From Thermohalobaculum sp039033215 (GTDB lineage Bacteria > Pseudomonadota > Alphaproteobacteria > Rhodobacterales > Rhodobacteraceae): a stretch of DNA of 64,000 nucleotides. The stretch covers positions 1-64,000 of the forward strand of contig JBCCDA010000002.1 of the NCBI GenBank assembly GCA_039033215.1, read 5' to 3'. A program made the translations under genes and the position numbers. The stretch's first letter is position 1. Each line of letters opens with the position of its first letter. Of the stretch, positions 8,354 to 15,793 are shown in pieces. The notes under the pieces are model-generated. The model searched no databases and had not been told where the DNA came from. It worked only from the letters and a program-made list of their open reading frames with translations.

Positions 8354-9184
8354 GTGGAATACGTTGACGACGCGATCCTGCTGACGGTCGCCAAGGCCGG
8401 TAAGGGTACTCTGGTTTTGGAGGTGCTCACGGCCAACCATGGCCGGCAACGTTGTGTGTCGGCCCTGAAGGGCGGCGATCAGCCAACGTTGCTACCGGGT
8501 TCATTCCTTTCGATCAAATGCGTCGGTGACGATCTGGGCAAGCCGGTGCAGGCCGAGCTCCTGCGGATCACCGGCGGTCTGATCATCAATTCCGACCAGG
8601 ACATCGCCCTTGCGGCCCTGACGTCCTCCAAGGACCTGCTGGTGTCGCTTGTTCCTATCCAGGAACCTGTGCCCGCGATTTTCGAGGCCATGACTGGCCT
8701 GATGACGTCGCTGGTGAACGAGGATCATCGCTGGCCGTATCACTATGCCATGCTCGAGTTCGCGTTGCTCGCCGAGGCAGGGTATCTGGAAGGTGTGAGG
8801 CGCTGCATGTCTGCCTTCCGTCACGGCGACGCGATCTACGTCTCCCCTCGGACGGGGGCCTTCGTGACGCGCGAGGAGGGGGGTGTTTTCATCGACAAGC
8901 TCATTCCTCTGCCCGGGTTCCTCCTGGGCGGAAAGAACACGAACCTGCCAGCTGTGCGTCAGGGATTTGCGCTGACTGCGACGCTGCTACAGCGGTTCGC
9001 CCTGAAAGGCGACGACCAGGCTCTGCCGCAGACCCGTGCCATTCTGGAAGCAGCGTTGGAGCAGGTGACATCCCTACCTGCCGAACCGGCGGTCGCGACA
9101 CCGATGGAGGACGCCGAAACACGAAGACGCCGTATGGAAGCCATGCGCCCACTCATGGTAGCCTCCGCCGGCTCGGGCCAATAA
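8354..9184 (+). CDS. Divergent RecO-family paralog
   Basis: This 276-aa protein aligns along its whole length with the canonical RecO encoded next to it. Matching segments are EYVDDAILL against EWRDEGILL at the N-terminus (OB-fold), EVLTANHGR against EALTAAHGR, HRWPYHYAMLEFALLAEAGY against HWPVRYALWELQLLEGLGF, and YVSPRTG with LIPLPGFLLGG at the C-terminus. Outside these blocks it has diverged strongly and has lost the RGG basic stretch of the OB-fold (SALKGG instead of VRGGAS). It has a longer charged C-terminal tail (DAETRRRRMEAMRP). The GTG at 8354 is chosen because it aligns with the RecO Met and has GGGG 6 nt upstream. The role is unknown. Confidence 0.75.
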   Translation: MEYVDDAILLTVAKAGKGTLVLEVLTANHGRQRCVSALKGGDQPTLLPGSFLSIKCVGDDLGKPVQAELLRITGGLIINSDQDIALAALTSSKDLLVSLVPIQEPVPAIFEAMTGLMTSLVNEDHRWPYHYAMLEFALLAEAGYLEGVRRCMSAFRHGDAIYVSPRTGAFVTREEGGVFIDKLIPLPGFLLGGKNTNLPAVRQGFALTATLLQRFALKGDDQALPQTRAILEAALEQVTSLPAEPAVATPMEDAETRRRRMEAMRPLMVASAGSGQ

Positions 9185-9306
9185 TGTGCGGGTGTGCTGG
9201 TTTACTCAGGTCAAAAGGTTAACTTGTCATACTAGGGTAGAATCTTAGACACTTTCGGCCACCAGAAGGGGGCCGGTGCCCTGTGGTGCCGGGTGGAGAA
9301 GTAGTT

Positions 9307-10110
9307 ATGGAGTGGCGAGACGAAGGCATTTTGCTGTGGGTGCGACGCCACGGCGAAGCCAACGTCATCGTCGAGGCACTTACAGCGGCCCACGGGCGCC
9401 ATGCGGGTTTGGTCCGCGGCGGCGCGTCCAAGGCCACAGCCAGTATATTGCAGCCCGGAGCCCAGCTGGCACTCGAGTGGAAGGCGCGACTTCCGGAACA
9501 TCTAGGCAACTACAAGGTCGAGCTTCTGCGGTCGCGCGCCGCATCGATCATGTCCAGCCGCGAAGCGCTCGCTGCATTGAACGTGATCAGCGCGATGACC
9601 GTACAGTTCCTGCCGGAACGAGAGCCGAACTCCCAGATTTATGAGATGACGGTCGAACTGGTGGACGACCTCGGGAGCGCGGACCCGCACTGGCCGGTTC
9701 GCTATGCGCTCTGGGAACTCCAGCTTCTGGAGGGGCTTGGCTTCGGGCTAGACCTTACTTCCTGCGCATCAACCGGGCGGACCGAGGATCTCGTCTATGT
9801 GTCGCCACGCTCGGGGCGTGCCGTGTGCCGCGCAGCGGGGGCACCCTTTGCCGACCGCATGCTGCCACTTCCATCGTTTCTGACGGGGACAGCGCAACCC
9901 GGAATCGGCGATGTCCGCGAGGCGTTGCGTATGACCGGCTACTTCTTCGAGAACTGGGTTTGTGCCAACTTCGAGGTCGAGAAGATGCCTGACGCTCGCG
10001 CAAGGCTGCTGCGTCTGATGCAGGAAATGGAACTGGTCTACGACGACGATCAAGGCAAGGTCGAAGCCCAGATGAAGCGCGACGAGCCCTGGCCACCCGG
10101 TGGTTGGTAG
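9307..10110 (+). CDS. recO: DNA repair protein RecO
   Basis: RecO (267 aa) works with RecF and RecR to load RecA on SSB-coated DNA. The N-terminal OB-fold MEWRDEGILLWVRRHGEAN, the AAHGRHAGLVRGGAS loop and LQPGAQLALEWKARLPEHLG are typical of alphaproteobacterial RecO. The helical C-terminal domain contains YVSPRSGRAV and LPLPSFL. The start is the ATG at 9307, with GGAG upstream. The frame is open 24 nt further to a GTG. It completes the rnc-era-recO order, but a diverged paralog is inserted before it. Confidence 0.93.
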   Translation: MEWRDEGILLWVRRHGEANVIVEALTAAHGRHAGLVRGGASKATASILQPGAQLALEWKARLPEHLGNYKVELLRSRAASIMSSREALAALNVISAMTVQFLPEREPNSQIYEMTVELVDDLGSADPHWPVRYALWELQLLEGLGFGLDLTSCASTGRTEDLVYVSPRSGRAVCRAAGAPFADRMLPLPSFLTGTAQPGIGDVREALRMTGYFFENWVCANFEVEKMPDARARLLRLMQEMELVYDDDQGKVEAQMKRDEPWPPGGW

Positions 10111-10214
10111 GTCGCCTTCTCCGTTCACCGGCACCATTCCGACTGGTCTTGCGCCAGTGGACGCGCTAGGCCACCGCCGCGGGACAAACGGCGCGACATA
10201 GGGTTTTGGCGGGC

Positions 10215-11993
10215 ATGGTAGGCGCATTGCTGAGGCGGGTTCTGGGGCCGGATCAGGCGCGGCTTCTCTACCGTCTGCTTGTCGAAAACGCTTGGCCCTA
10301 CCGCTGGCACTATGGCGTGGCACTGGTGCTGATGCTGATCGTGTCAGGCATGTTCGCGGCGGTCGCGCTGCTGATGAAGGACGTCTTCAACGAAGTGTTC
10401 ATCGCCCAGGACCCAGCCGCCCTGCAATGGTTGTCGCTCCTGGTCTTCACGATCTTCGCGGTCCGCGGTCTGGCCATGTACGGCCAGAACGTGATCCTTG
10501 CCCGTGTCGGCAACCGTATCGTTGCGACACTGCAGTCGCGCATCTACGCCCACATCCTGCGCCAGGGAATGGTCTTTCACGAAACCAATCGCTCGGGCGA
10601 TCTGGCCGTGCGCGTGACCCACAACTGCAACGCCGCCCGCATGGCGATCAACATGCTTGCGACGCGGCTGGGTGTCGATCTCACCACGATCATCGGCATG
10701 ATCGCGGTCATGTTCTGGAACGATGTGACCATGAGCCTGATCGCGCTTCTGGGCCTGCCGATCATCTTTGGCGGGGTCGCCGCTCTGGTGCGCAGGGTCA
10801 AGGGGCTCGCCCGCGATGAAGTCACCATGACGTCGCGCATCCTGTCGGTCATGAACGAGACGGTGATGGGCGCGCGCGTCGTCAAGGCCTTCAATCTTGA
10901 GGAGATGATGGAGGCGCGGGCAGGCGCGGCAATCGACGGCGTCCGCGACCGGGCGGATCGTCTGGCCGTGCTCCAGGCAGTTGCCAACCCGCTGATGGAG
11001 ATTGTTGCCGGTGCGGCGGCGGCAGCTGTCCTGCTCTATGCCGGATGGCGGATCATTCATCAGGACATGGAGGTCGGGACCTTCATCTCTTTCCTGTTCG
11101 CGCTGATTGCGGTTGGCGATCCGGCACGGCGCGTGGCGCAGATCACCGTGCAACTGCGCCAGCAAACGGCGGCGATCGAGTTCATTTATGAGACACTGGA
11201 CAGTGACCGAGCCCCGTCCGAGCCCGCCGACGCCCCTGCCCTGAAGGTCACGGACGGCGAGGTCCGCCTTGACGGTGTCGAGTTCCGTTATGGCGAGGCC
11301 CCGGCTTTGAACGGGCTCAGCCTGACCGCCAAAGGCGGTGAGGTGACAGCGCTTGTGGGACCTTCGGGCGCGGGCAAGTCCACCGTTCTGTCTCTGATCG
11401 AGCGGTTCTACGACCCGGTCGGCGGTCAGGTTCTGATCGATGGGCAGGACATCGGGGAGGTACGGCTGACGTCGTTACGCGATCAGGTCTCGCTGGTCAC
11501 GCAGGAGACGTTCCTCTTCGATGATACCGTTGCGCGCAACATCTCGCTTGGCCGTCCATCGGCAACCCTGGACGAGATCGAGCAGGCGGCGCGGGCCGCG
11601 AACGCGCACGACTTCATCATGGCGTTGGCGGAAGGCTATGAGAACCAGGTCGGCGAGCACGGCGCGGCTCTGTCGGGCGGCCAACGGCAGCGGATCGCGA
11701 TCGCACGGGCCATGCTGCGTGATGCACCAATCCTGCTGCTGGACGAGGCGACATCAGCCTTGGACGCCGAGTCAGAGGCCCACGTACAAGAGGCGCTTGC
11801 CCGCCTGATGGAAAGGCGAACAACAATCGTTATCGCCCACCGACTTGCGACCATCCGCAAAGCCCATCACATTGCTGTCGTTGACAAAGGTCGCCTGGTT
11901 GAAGAAGGCAATCACGACGCCCTAATTGTACAGGACGGGCTCTACGCCAGACTGGCGCGACTGCAGTTCGGTGCGGAAGGAGAACGGGGATGA
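10215..11993 (+). CDS. ABC exporter, fused permease and ATPase
   Basis: A 592-aa half-transporter of the MsbA/lipid-multidrug type. An N-terminal six-TM domain (about 20-310) is followed by an ATPase domain with Walker A GPSGAGKST, Q-loop (VTQETFLF), signature LSGGQRQRIAIARAML, Walker B ILLLDEATSALD and H-loop IVIAHR. The substrate cannot be read from sequence; lipid or polysaccharide precursor flipping is typical of the family. The ATG at 10215 is preferred over a TTG at 10206. The stop overlaps ispH by 4 nt. Confidence 0.9.
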   Translation: MVGALLRRVLGPDQARLLYRLLVENAWPYRWHYGVALVLMLIVSGMFAAVALLMKDVFNEVFIAQDPAALQWLSLLVFTIFAVRGLAMYGQNVILARVGNRIVATLQSRIYAHILRQGMVFHETNRSGDLAVRVTHNCNAARMAINMLATRLGVDLTTIIGMIAVMFWNDVTMSLIALLGLPIIFGGVAALVRRVKGLARDEVTMTSRILSVMNETVMGARVVKAFNLEEMMEARAGAAIDGVRDRADRLAVLQAVANPLMEIVAGAAAAAVLLYAGWRIIHQDMEVGTFISFLFALIAVGDPARRVAQITVQLRQQTAAIEFIYETLDSDRAPSEPADAPALKVTDGEVRLDGVEFRYGEAPALNGLSLTAKGGEVTALVGPSGAGKSTVLSLIERFYDPVGGQVLIDGQDIGEVRLTSLRDQVSLVTQETFLFDDTVARNISLGRPSATLDEIEQAARAANAHDFIMALAEGYENQVGEHGAALSGGQRQRIAIARAMLRDAPILLLDEATSALDAESEAHVQEALARLMERRTTIVIAHRLATIRKAHHIAVVDKGRLVEEGNHDALIVQDGLYARLARLQFGAEGERG

Positions 11994-12943
11994 CGAAGCC
12001 GGCAATCACGGTCTACCTGGCCGACCCAAGGGGGTTCTGTGCGGGCGTTGTCCGCGCCATCGACATCGTAGAGCATGCCATCTTGAAATGGGGCGCCCCA
12101 GTCTACGTGCGCCACGAGATCGTGCACAACAAGCACGTGGTGGACGAACTGCGCGCAAAGGGCGCCGTCTTTGTCGAGGAACTCGATGAATGCCCGAATG
12201 ACCGGCCGGTCGTCTTTTCCGCGCATGGTGTCCCAAAGGCGATCCCCGCCGAAGCTGAACGACGGCAGATGCTTTACGTCGACGCCACCTGTCCCCTGGT
12301 CTCGAAGGTTCACATCGAAGCCGAACGGCATTCGGCTCGGGGCCTGCAGATCGTGATGATCGGCCATGCCGGGCACCCGGAGACGGTTGGCACCATGGGT
12401 CAATTGCCGGACGGGGAGGTCATCCTGGTTGAGACACCAGATGATGTGGCCGAAATCGAGCCCCGTAACCCCGATAAGCTGGCCTTCATTACGCAGACGA
12501 CGCTGTCGGTGGATGATACGGCGGAAATCGTCGCGGCGCTGCAATCGCGTTTCCCCAGCATCGTTGGACCCCACAAGGAAGACATCTGCTATGCCACGAC
12601 CAATCGGCAGGCAGCGGTCAAGGAAATGGCACCGAAGATCGACGCTCTGCTCGTTGTCGGCGCGCCCAATTCGTCGAACTCGAAGCGGCTGGTCGAAGTA
12701 GGCAACGCTGCAGGGTGTTCCTATGCGATGCTGGTCCAGACCGCCGATGACATCGATTGGCGCTCGATCGAAGGGGTGTCCGCGGTTGGGCTCAGCGCCG
12801 GCGCAAGTGCACCTGAAGTGCTGGTCGAAGGCGTTCTGGACGCCTTCCGCGAGCGCTATGACGTCACAATCGAGCGGATCGTGACCGCCGAGGAGAACGT
12901 CTCGTTCAAGATGCCGCGTATCATGCGCGACAAGGTAGCCTGA
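11990..12943 (+). CDS. ispH: 4-hydroxy-3-methylbut-2-enyl diphosphate reductase
   Basis: IspH (317 aa) is the last enzyme of the MEP isoprenoid pathway and makes IPP and DMAPP using a [4Fe-4S] cluster. The three cluster cysteines are C17 (GFCAGV), C101 (DATCPLV) and C200 (EDICYATTNRQ). The catalytic HPET (from 129) and the substrate-binding SNSKRL segment are also present. The gene starts in the ATGA overlap with the ABC exporter. Confidence 0.96.
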   Translation: MTKPAITVYLADPRGFCAGVVRAIDIVEHAILKWGAPVYVRHEIVHNKHVVDELRAKGAVFVEELDECPNDRPVVFSAHGVPKAIPAEAERRQMLYVDATCPLVSKVHIEAERHSARGLQIVMIGHAGHPETVGTMGQLPDGEVILVETPDDVAEIEPRNPDKLAFITQTTLSVDDTAEIVAALQSRFPSIVGPHKEDICYATTNRQAAVKEMAPKIDALLVVGAPNSSNSKRLVEVGNAAGCSYAMLVQTADDIDWRSIEGVSAVGLSAGASAPEVLVEGVLDAFRERYDVTIERIVTAEENVSFKMPRIMRDKVA

Positions 12944-12945
12944 GC

Positions 12946-13545
12946 GTGGGTGGTGACGACGAGACACTCGACTTCTACACCCGCGAAGCGACCGCCTATG
13001 CCGATCATGTCCTCGGCGAGCTTGAAAAGCCGTGGTTGCCGCGCTTCGCGGCAATGGTGCGACCCGGCGGCCGCGTTCTGGATTTCGGTTGCGGCCCGGG
13101 ATGGGCCGCAAACTGGCTGGTCCAGCAGGGTTTCGTTGTCGATGCCTTTGATGGCTCGGAGGGCTTCGCCGAAGAGGCACGCCGCCGATACGGGCTGTCA
13201 GTAACCGTCGGCCGGTTCGAGGAGTTCGCCGCGCCCTTGGCGCACTATGACGGGATCTGGTGCTGTTTTTCGCTGCTACACGACACACGCGAGGCGATGC
13301 CCGGACATCTGGGACGCCTCGCAGCGGCACTGGCACCGGGCGGCGCGTTCTACATTGGCCTCAAGGAAGGCACGGAAGCCGAGCGTGATACGATCGGGCG
13401 GCTCTACACGTTCTTTGGACGCGACGAGATGCGGGACTTGCTCGCAGATGCCGGGTTCGACGTGATCGGCATCGATTCCGAAGATCTCGCCGGGTTCGAC
13501 GGCACACCCTCGACGGGCCTGCACATCTACGCCCGCCGTGCCTGA
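12946..13545 (+). CDS. SAM-dependent methyltransferase
   Basis: A 199-aa class I methyltransferase. Motif I is VLDFGCGPGWAA (about 45-56), the acidic motif II is VDAFDGSEG, and a WCCFSLLHDTR segment corresponds to motif IV. The substrate is not evident. It begins with GTG 3 nt after the ispH stop and overlaps rnhA by 8 nt, so it is part of the same operon. It resembles the small methyltransferase often found between ispH and rnhA in Rhodobacterales. Confidence 0.85.
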   Translation: MGGDDETLDFYTREATAYADHVLGELEKPWLPRFAAMVRPGGRVLDFGCGPGWAANWLVQQGFVVDAFDGSEGFAEEARRRYGLSVTVGRFEEFAAPLAHYDGIWCCFSLLHDTREAMPGHLGRLAAALAPGGAFYIGLKEGTEAERDTIGRLYTFFGRDEMRDLLADAGFDVIGIDSEDLAGFDGTPSTGLHIYARRA

Positions 13546-13999
13546 TCTCTTTGCCTACACCGATGGCGGATGCTCCGGAAATCCCGGCCCGGGTGGCTGG
13601 GGTGTCATCCTCCAGGCCATGGACGGCGAGACGGTCGTAAAGGAACGCGAGCTTTCAGGCGGCGCCCCCGAGACCACGAACAACCGCATGGAACTGATGG
13701 CAGCGATATCGGCGCTGGAGGCCCTGGGGCGATCCTCGTCGATCACTGTCGTCACGGATTCGACCTATCTCCGGGATGGCATCACCAAGTGGATACACGG
13801 CTGGAAGCGCAACGGCTGGAAGACCGCTGCGAAGAAGGACGTGAAGAATGCCGATCTCTGGCAACGACTGGACACGCTGACGCGTGACCACGATGTGCGC
13901 TGGGACTGGGTCAAGGGCCATGCCGGTCACGCGCAGAACGAGCGTGCAGACAAGCTGGCCACTGCAGAGATCAAGGCCCTGAAGAAAGCCCGCGGCTGA
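13538..13999 (+). CDS. rnhA: Ribonuclease HI
   Basis: RNase HI (153 aa) degrades RNA in RNA-DNA hybrids. Catalytic residues are visible as D9 (YTDGGCSGNPGPGGWG), E52 (NNRMELMA), D74 (VTDSTY), H128 (VKGHAGH) and D138 (ERADKLA). The basic handle WKRNGWKTAAKK is present, as in the E. coli enzyme. The GTG start overlaps the methyltransferase stop. The gene converges with the GNAT gene 31 bp downstream, and no clear terminator is visible in that gap. Confidence 0.95.
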   Translation: MPDLFAYTDGGCSGNPGPGGWGVILQAMDGETVVKERELSGGAPETTNNRMELMAAISALEALGRSSSITVVTDSTYLRDGITKWIHGWKRNGWKTAAKKDVKNADLWQRLDTLTRDHDVRWDWVKGHAGHAQNERADKLATAEIKALKKARG

Positions 14000-14030
14000 C
14001 TCAGGTCTGGCCGATTGATCGCCCCGTCGC

Positions 14031-14471
14031 TCAGAACACCTTTCGAAAGAACACGCGGTCCAGGCCGTGCTGGGTGGCGCGGCCGGTCTCGCGATATCCC
14101 AACGCCGGGTAGAGCGCGCGGTTATTGGTCATCTTCGCATGGGTATAGAGCACCATGGCGGGCGCCCCGGCTGCTTTGGCCAACGCCTCCGCGTGAGCAA
14201 CCAGCGCCCGTCCCAGCCCGGTTCCCTGCGCCTCAGGCGCGACCGCGACATTCTCTAGCATCCAGTCCGCCTCTCGCGGGTAGGCGACCACATAGCCGAG
14301 AGCAGGATCCCCGGCGGCCCAGCAGCGCCCCGCCGCAATGTCTGCCGCGAAGTCCTGCAGCATCGGCGGCGGCTCACTCCCGATCAGCGGCACGTAAGGG
14401 GCGTACGCCCCCCGCGCGATCAATCTCAATCTGGGCACATCTTCGGCCTTTGCGAGACGAATGTCGCTCAT
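14031..14471 (-). CDS. GNAT family N-acetyltransferase
   Basis: A 146-aa GNAT-fold acyltransferase. The acetyl-CoA loop is AVAPEAQGTGLGRALVAHAE (about 77-96), preceded by the beta4 strand WMLENVAV and followed by the family C-terminal ALYPALGYRETGR. The acceptor substrate is unknown. It is transcribed toward rnhA and divergently from the XRE regulator. Confidence 0.88.
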   Translation of the reverse strand: MSDIRLAKAEDVPRLRLIARGAYAPYVPLIGSEPPPMLQDFAADIAAGRCWAAGDPALGYVVAYPREADWMLENVAVAPEAQGTGLGRALVAHAEALAKAAGAPAMVLYTHAKMTNNRALYPALGYRETGRATQHGLDRVFFRKVF

Positions 14472-14507
14472 GGCGCGATGTTCGTCGCGATCTGCTCTGG
14501 ACGCAAA

Positions 14508-14517
14508 TGAAATTTCA
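14508..14517. promoter_or_regulatory. Perfect TGAAATTTCA palindrome, candidate regulator operator
   Basis: A perfect 10-bp palindrome lies in the 104-bp gap between the divergent GNAT and XRE genes, inside a short AT-rich stretch (14506-14530) that contrasts with the GC-rich surroundings. XRE-cupin regulators commonly bind next to their own promoters, so it could be the operator. This is an inference from position and symmetry only. Confidence 0.3.
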
Positions 14518-14575
14518 GGTCATTTTTTCACGGACGGTTGAGAGCGAATCGCTGTTGGCCTGACGGGAGGGCATC

Positions 14576-15151
14576 TTGGACACCGGATCGGCCATTTTGG
14601 AGCGTGCTCCGGGCGTCGGCGGGGACGTCCGCGCCGTGCGCAAGGCGCGCGGGCTGACTCTGACCGCATTGGCGGGTTCCGTGGGTCGATCCGTCGGATG
14701 GCTCAGCCAAGTCGAACGCGGTGTCACTGAACCGACGATCTCGGATCTGCGCCGCCTCGCCGAGGCGCTTGGTCAACCGATATCACTGTTCTTCGGCGCG
14801 CCCGATGCGCCCGCGACAGAACGCGGCTATGTGGTCCGTGCAGGTGCCGGGCGCTCGCTCGGTCAGGGAGGCGGGCTCGAGGAACAACTTCTTTCACCGG
14901 ACTTGGGTGGGGAATTCGAGATGATCCGCTCGGTCATCGCCCCTGGCGCCGAACTGGCCGAGGCTGTCCAGCGCGACACAGAGGAAGCCGGTTTCATCAT
15001 CTCCGGGTGCCTCGACCTTTGGCTGGGCAAACGGCGGTTTACCCTGCACCCGGGCGACAGTTTCCGTTTTCGTGGGGAGCCCTATCGCTGGCGCAACCCG
15101 GGCACCGAGCCCTGCACCGCGATCTGGGTGATCGCGCCGCCGGTTTATTGA
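14576..15151 (+). CDS. XRE-family regulator with C-terminal cupin domain
   Basis: A 191-aa transcription factor. The N-terminal helix-turn-helix covers about 17-72 (VRAVRKARGLTLTALAGSVG then SQVERGVTEPTISDLRRLAE), and a cupin sensor domain covers about 115-188 (EEAGFIISGCLDLWLGKRRF, then HPGDSFRFRGEPYRWRN). Proteins of this design typically sense small metabolites and control amino-acid or amine catabolism. It heads the operon of two methylated-amine-type dehydrogenases and probably regulates it. The start is a TTG with GGGAGG about 6 nt upstream. Confidence 0.88.
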   Translation: MDTGSAILERAPGVGGDVRAVRKARGLTLTALAGSVGRSVGWLSQVERGVTEPTISDLRRLAEALGQPISLFFGAPDAPATERGYVVRAGAGRSLGQGGGLEEQLLSPDLGGEFEMIRSVIAPGAELAEAVQRDTEEAGFIISGCLDLWLGKRRFTLHPGDSFRFRGEPYRWRNPGTEPCTAIWVIAPPVY

Positions 15152-15158
15152 GGGCCCG

Positions 15159-15782
15159 ATGATCGAGACGCTTGCACAGATCGATACATGGACGTGGGGA
15201 GCATTCCTGCTTGCCTCGGTAGCATTGATGATCACCCCGGGACCCGGGATGATGTTCTGCATTGCCTGCGGGCTGGCCGGTGGTGCCCGTGCCGGGATCG
15301 CTGCGGGAGCGGGCTCGGCCGCCGGGATGATGGTGCACACTGGCCTCGCGGCGCTGGGCCTGTCGGCGATCCTGCTGGCGATGCCGGGCGCCTATGACAC
15401 GATCCGCTGGGTTGGCGCGGCCTATCTGCTCTGGCTCGCATGGTCGAGCTGGCGGGCGGGCGACGATCTGGCCGACCGGCTGGGCCGTGACCGGATGGGC
15501 CGGGCCTTCCGCCGAGCGCTCGTCACCAACCTGCTGAACCCCAAGGTCATCGTCTTCATGATGGCCTTCCTGCCGCAGTTCGCCGATCCCGCGATCGGGC
15601 CGCTCTGGCATCAGATGCTCGCACTGGGCGCGGTCGTATCGTTGGTCGGGCTGCTCTTCGACTGTGCCTATGGCGGGCTGGCCGGCGCGCTGGCCGCACG
15701 GGTGCGCAAGGCTTCGAAACTCATGAATCGTCTCTCCGCTGCCGTCTTCGGCGGTCTCGCGGTGCGGCTGGTGGTCGATTGA
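15159..15782 (+). CDS. LysE-family exporter
   Basis: A 207-aa inner-membrane protein of the LysE/RhtB family with about six TM segments. The family hallmark ITPGPGMMF is in TM1 (about 25-33) and NLLNPKVIVFMMAFLPQF is in the middle. Members export amino acids or related compounds. It starts 7 nt after the regulator and ends 11 nt before the first FAD dehydrogenase, so it may relieve build-up of a pathway product. Confidence 0.88.
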   Translation: MIETLAQIDTWTWGAFLLASVALMITPGPGMMFCIACGLAGGARAGIAAGAGSAAGMMVHTGLAALGLSAILLAMPGAYDTIRWVGAAYLLWLAWSSWRAGDDLADRLGRDRMGRAFRRALVTNLLNPKVIVFMMAFLPQFADPAIGPLWHQMLALGAVVSLVGLLFDCAYGGLAGALAARVRKASKLMNRLSAAVFGGLAVRLVVD

Positions 15783-15793
15783 AGGAGAATACC

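Noticed and set aside
14015..14563. 182-aa + strand open frame opposite the GNAT gene
   Set aside because: It is an antisense shadow: Arg/Pro/Ser-rich, without family similarity, while the minus-strand frame has a clear GNAT motif.
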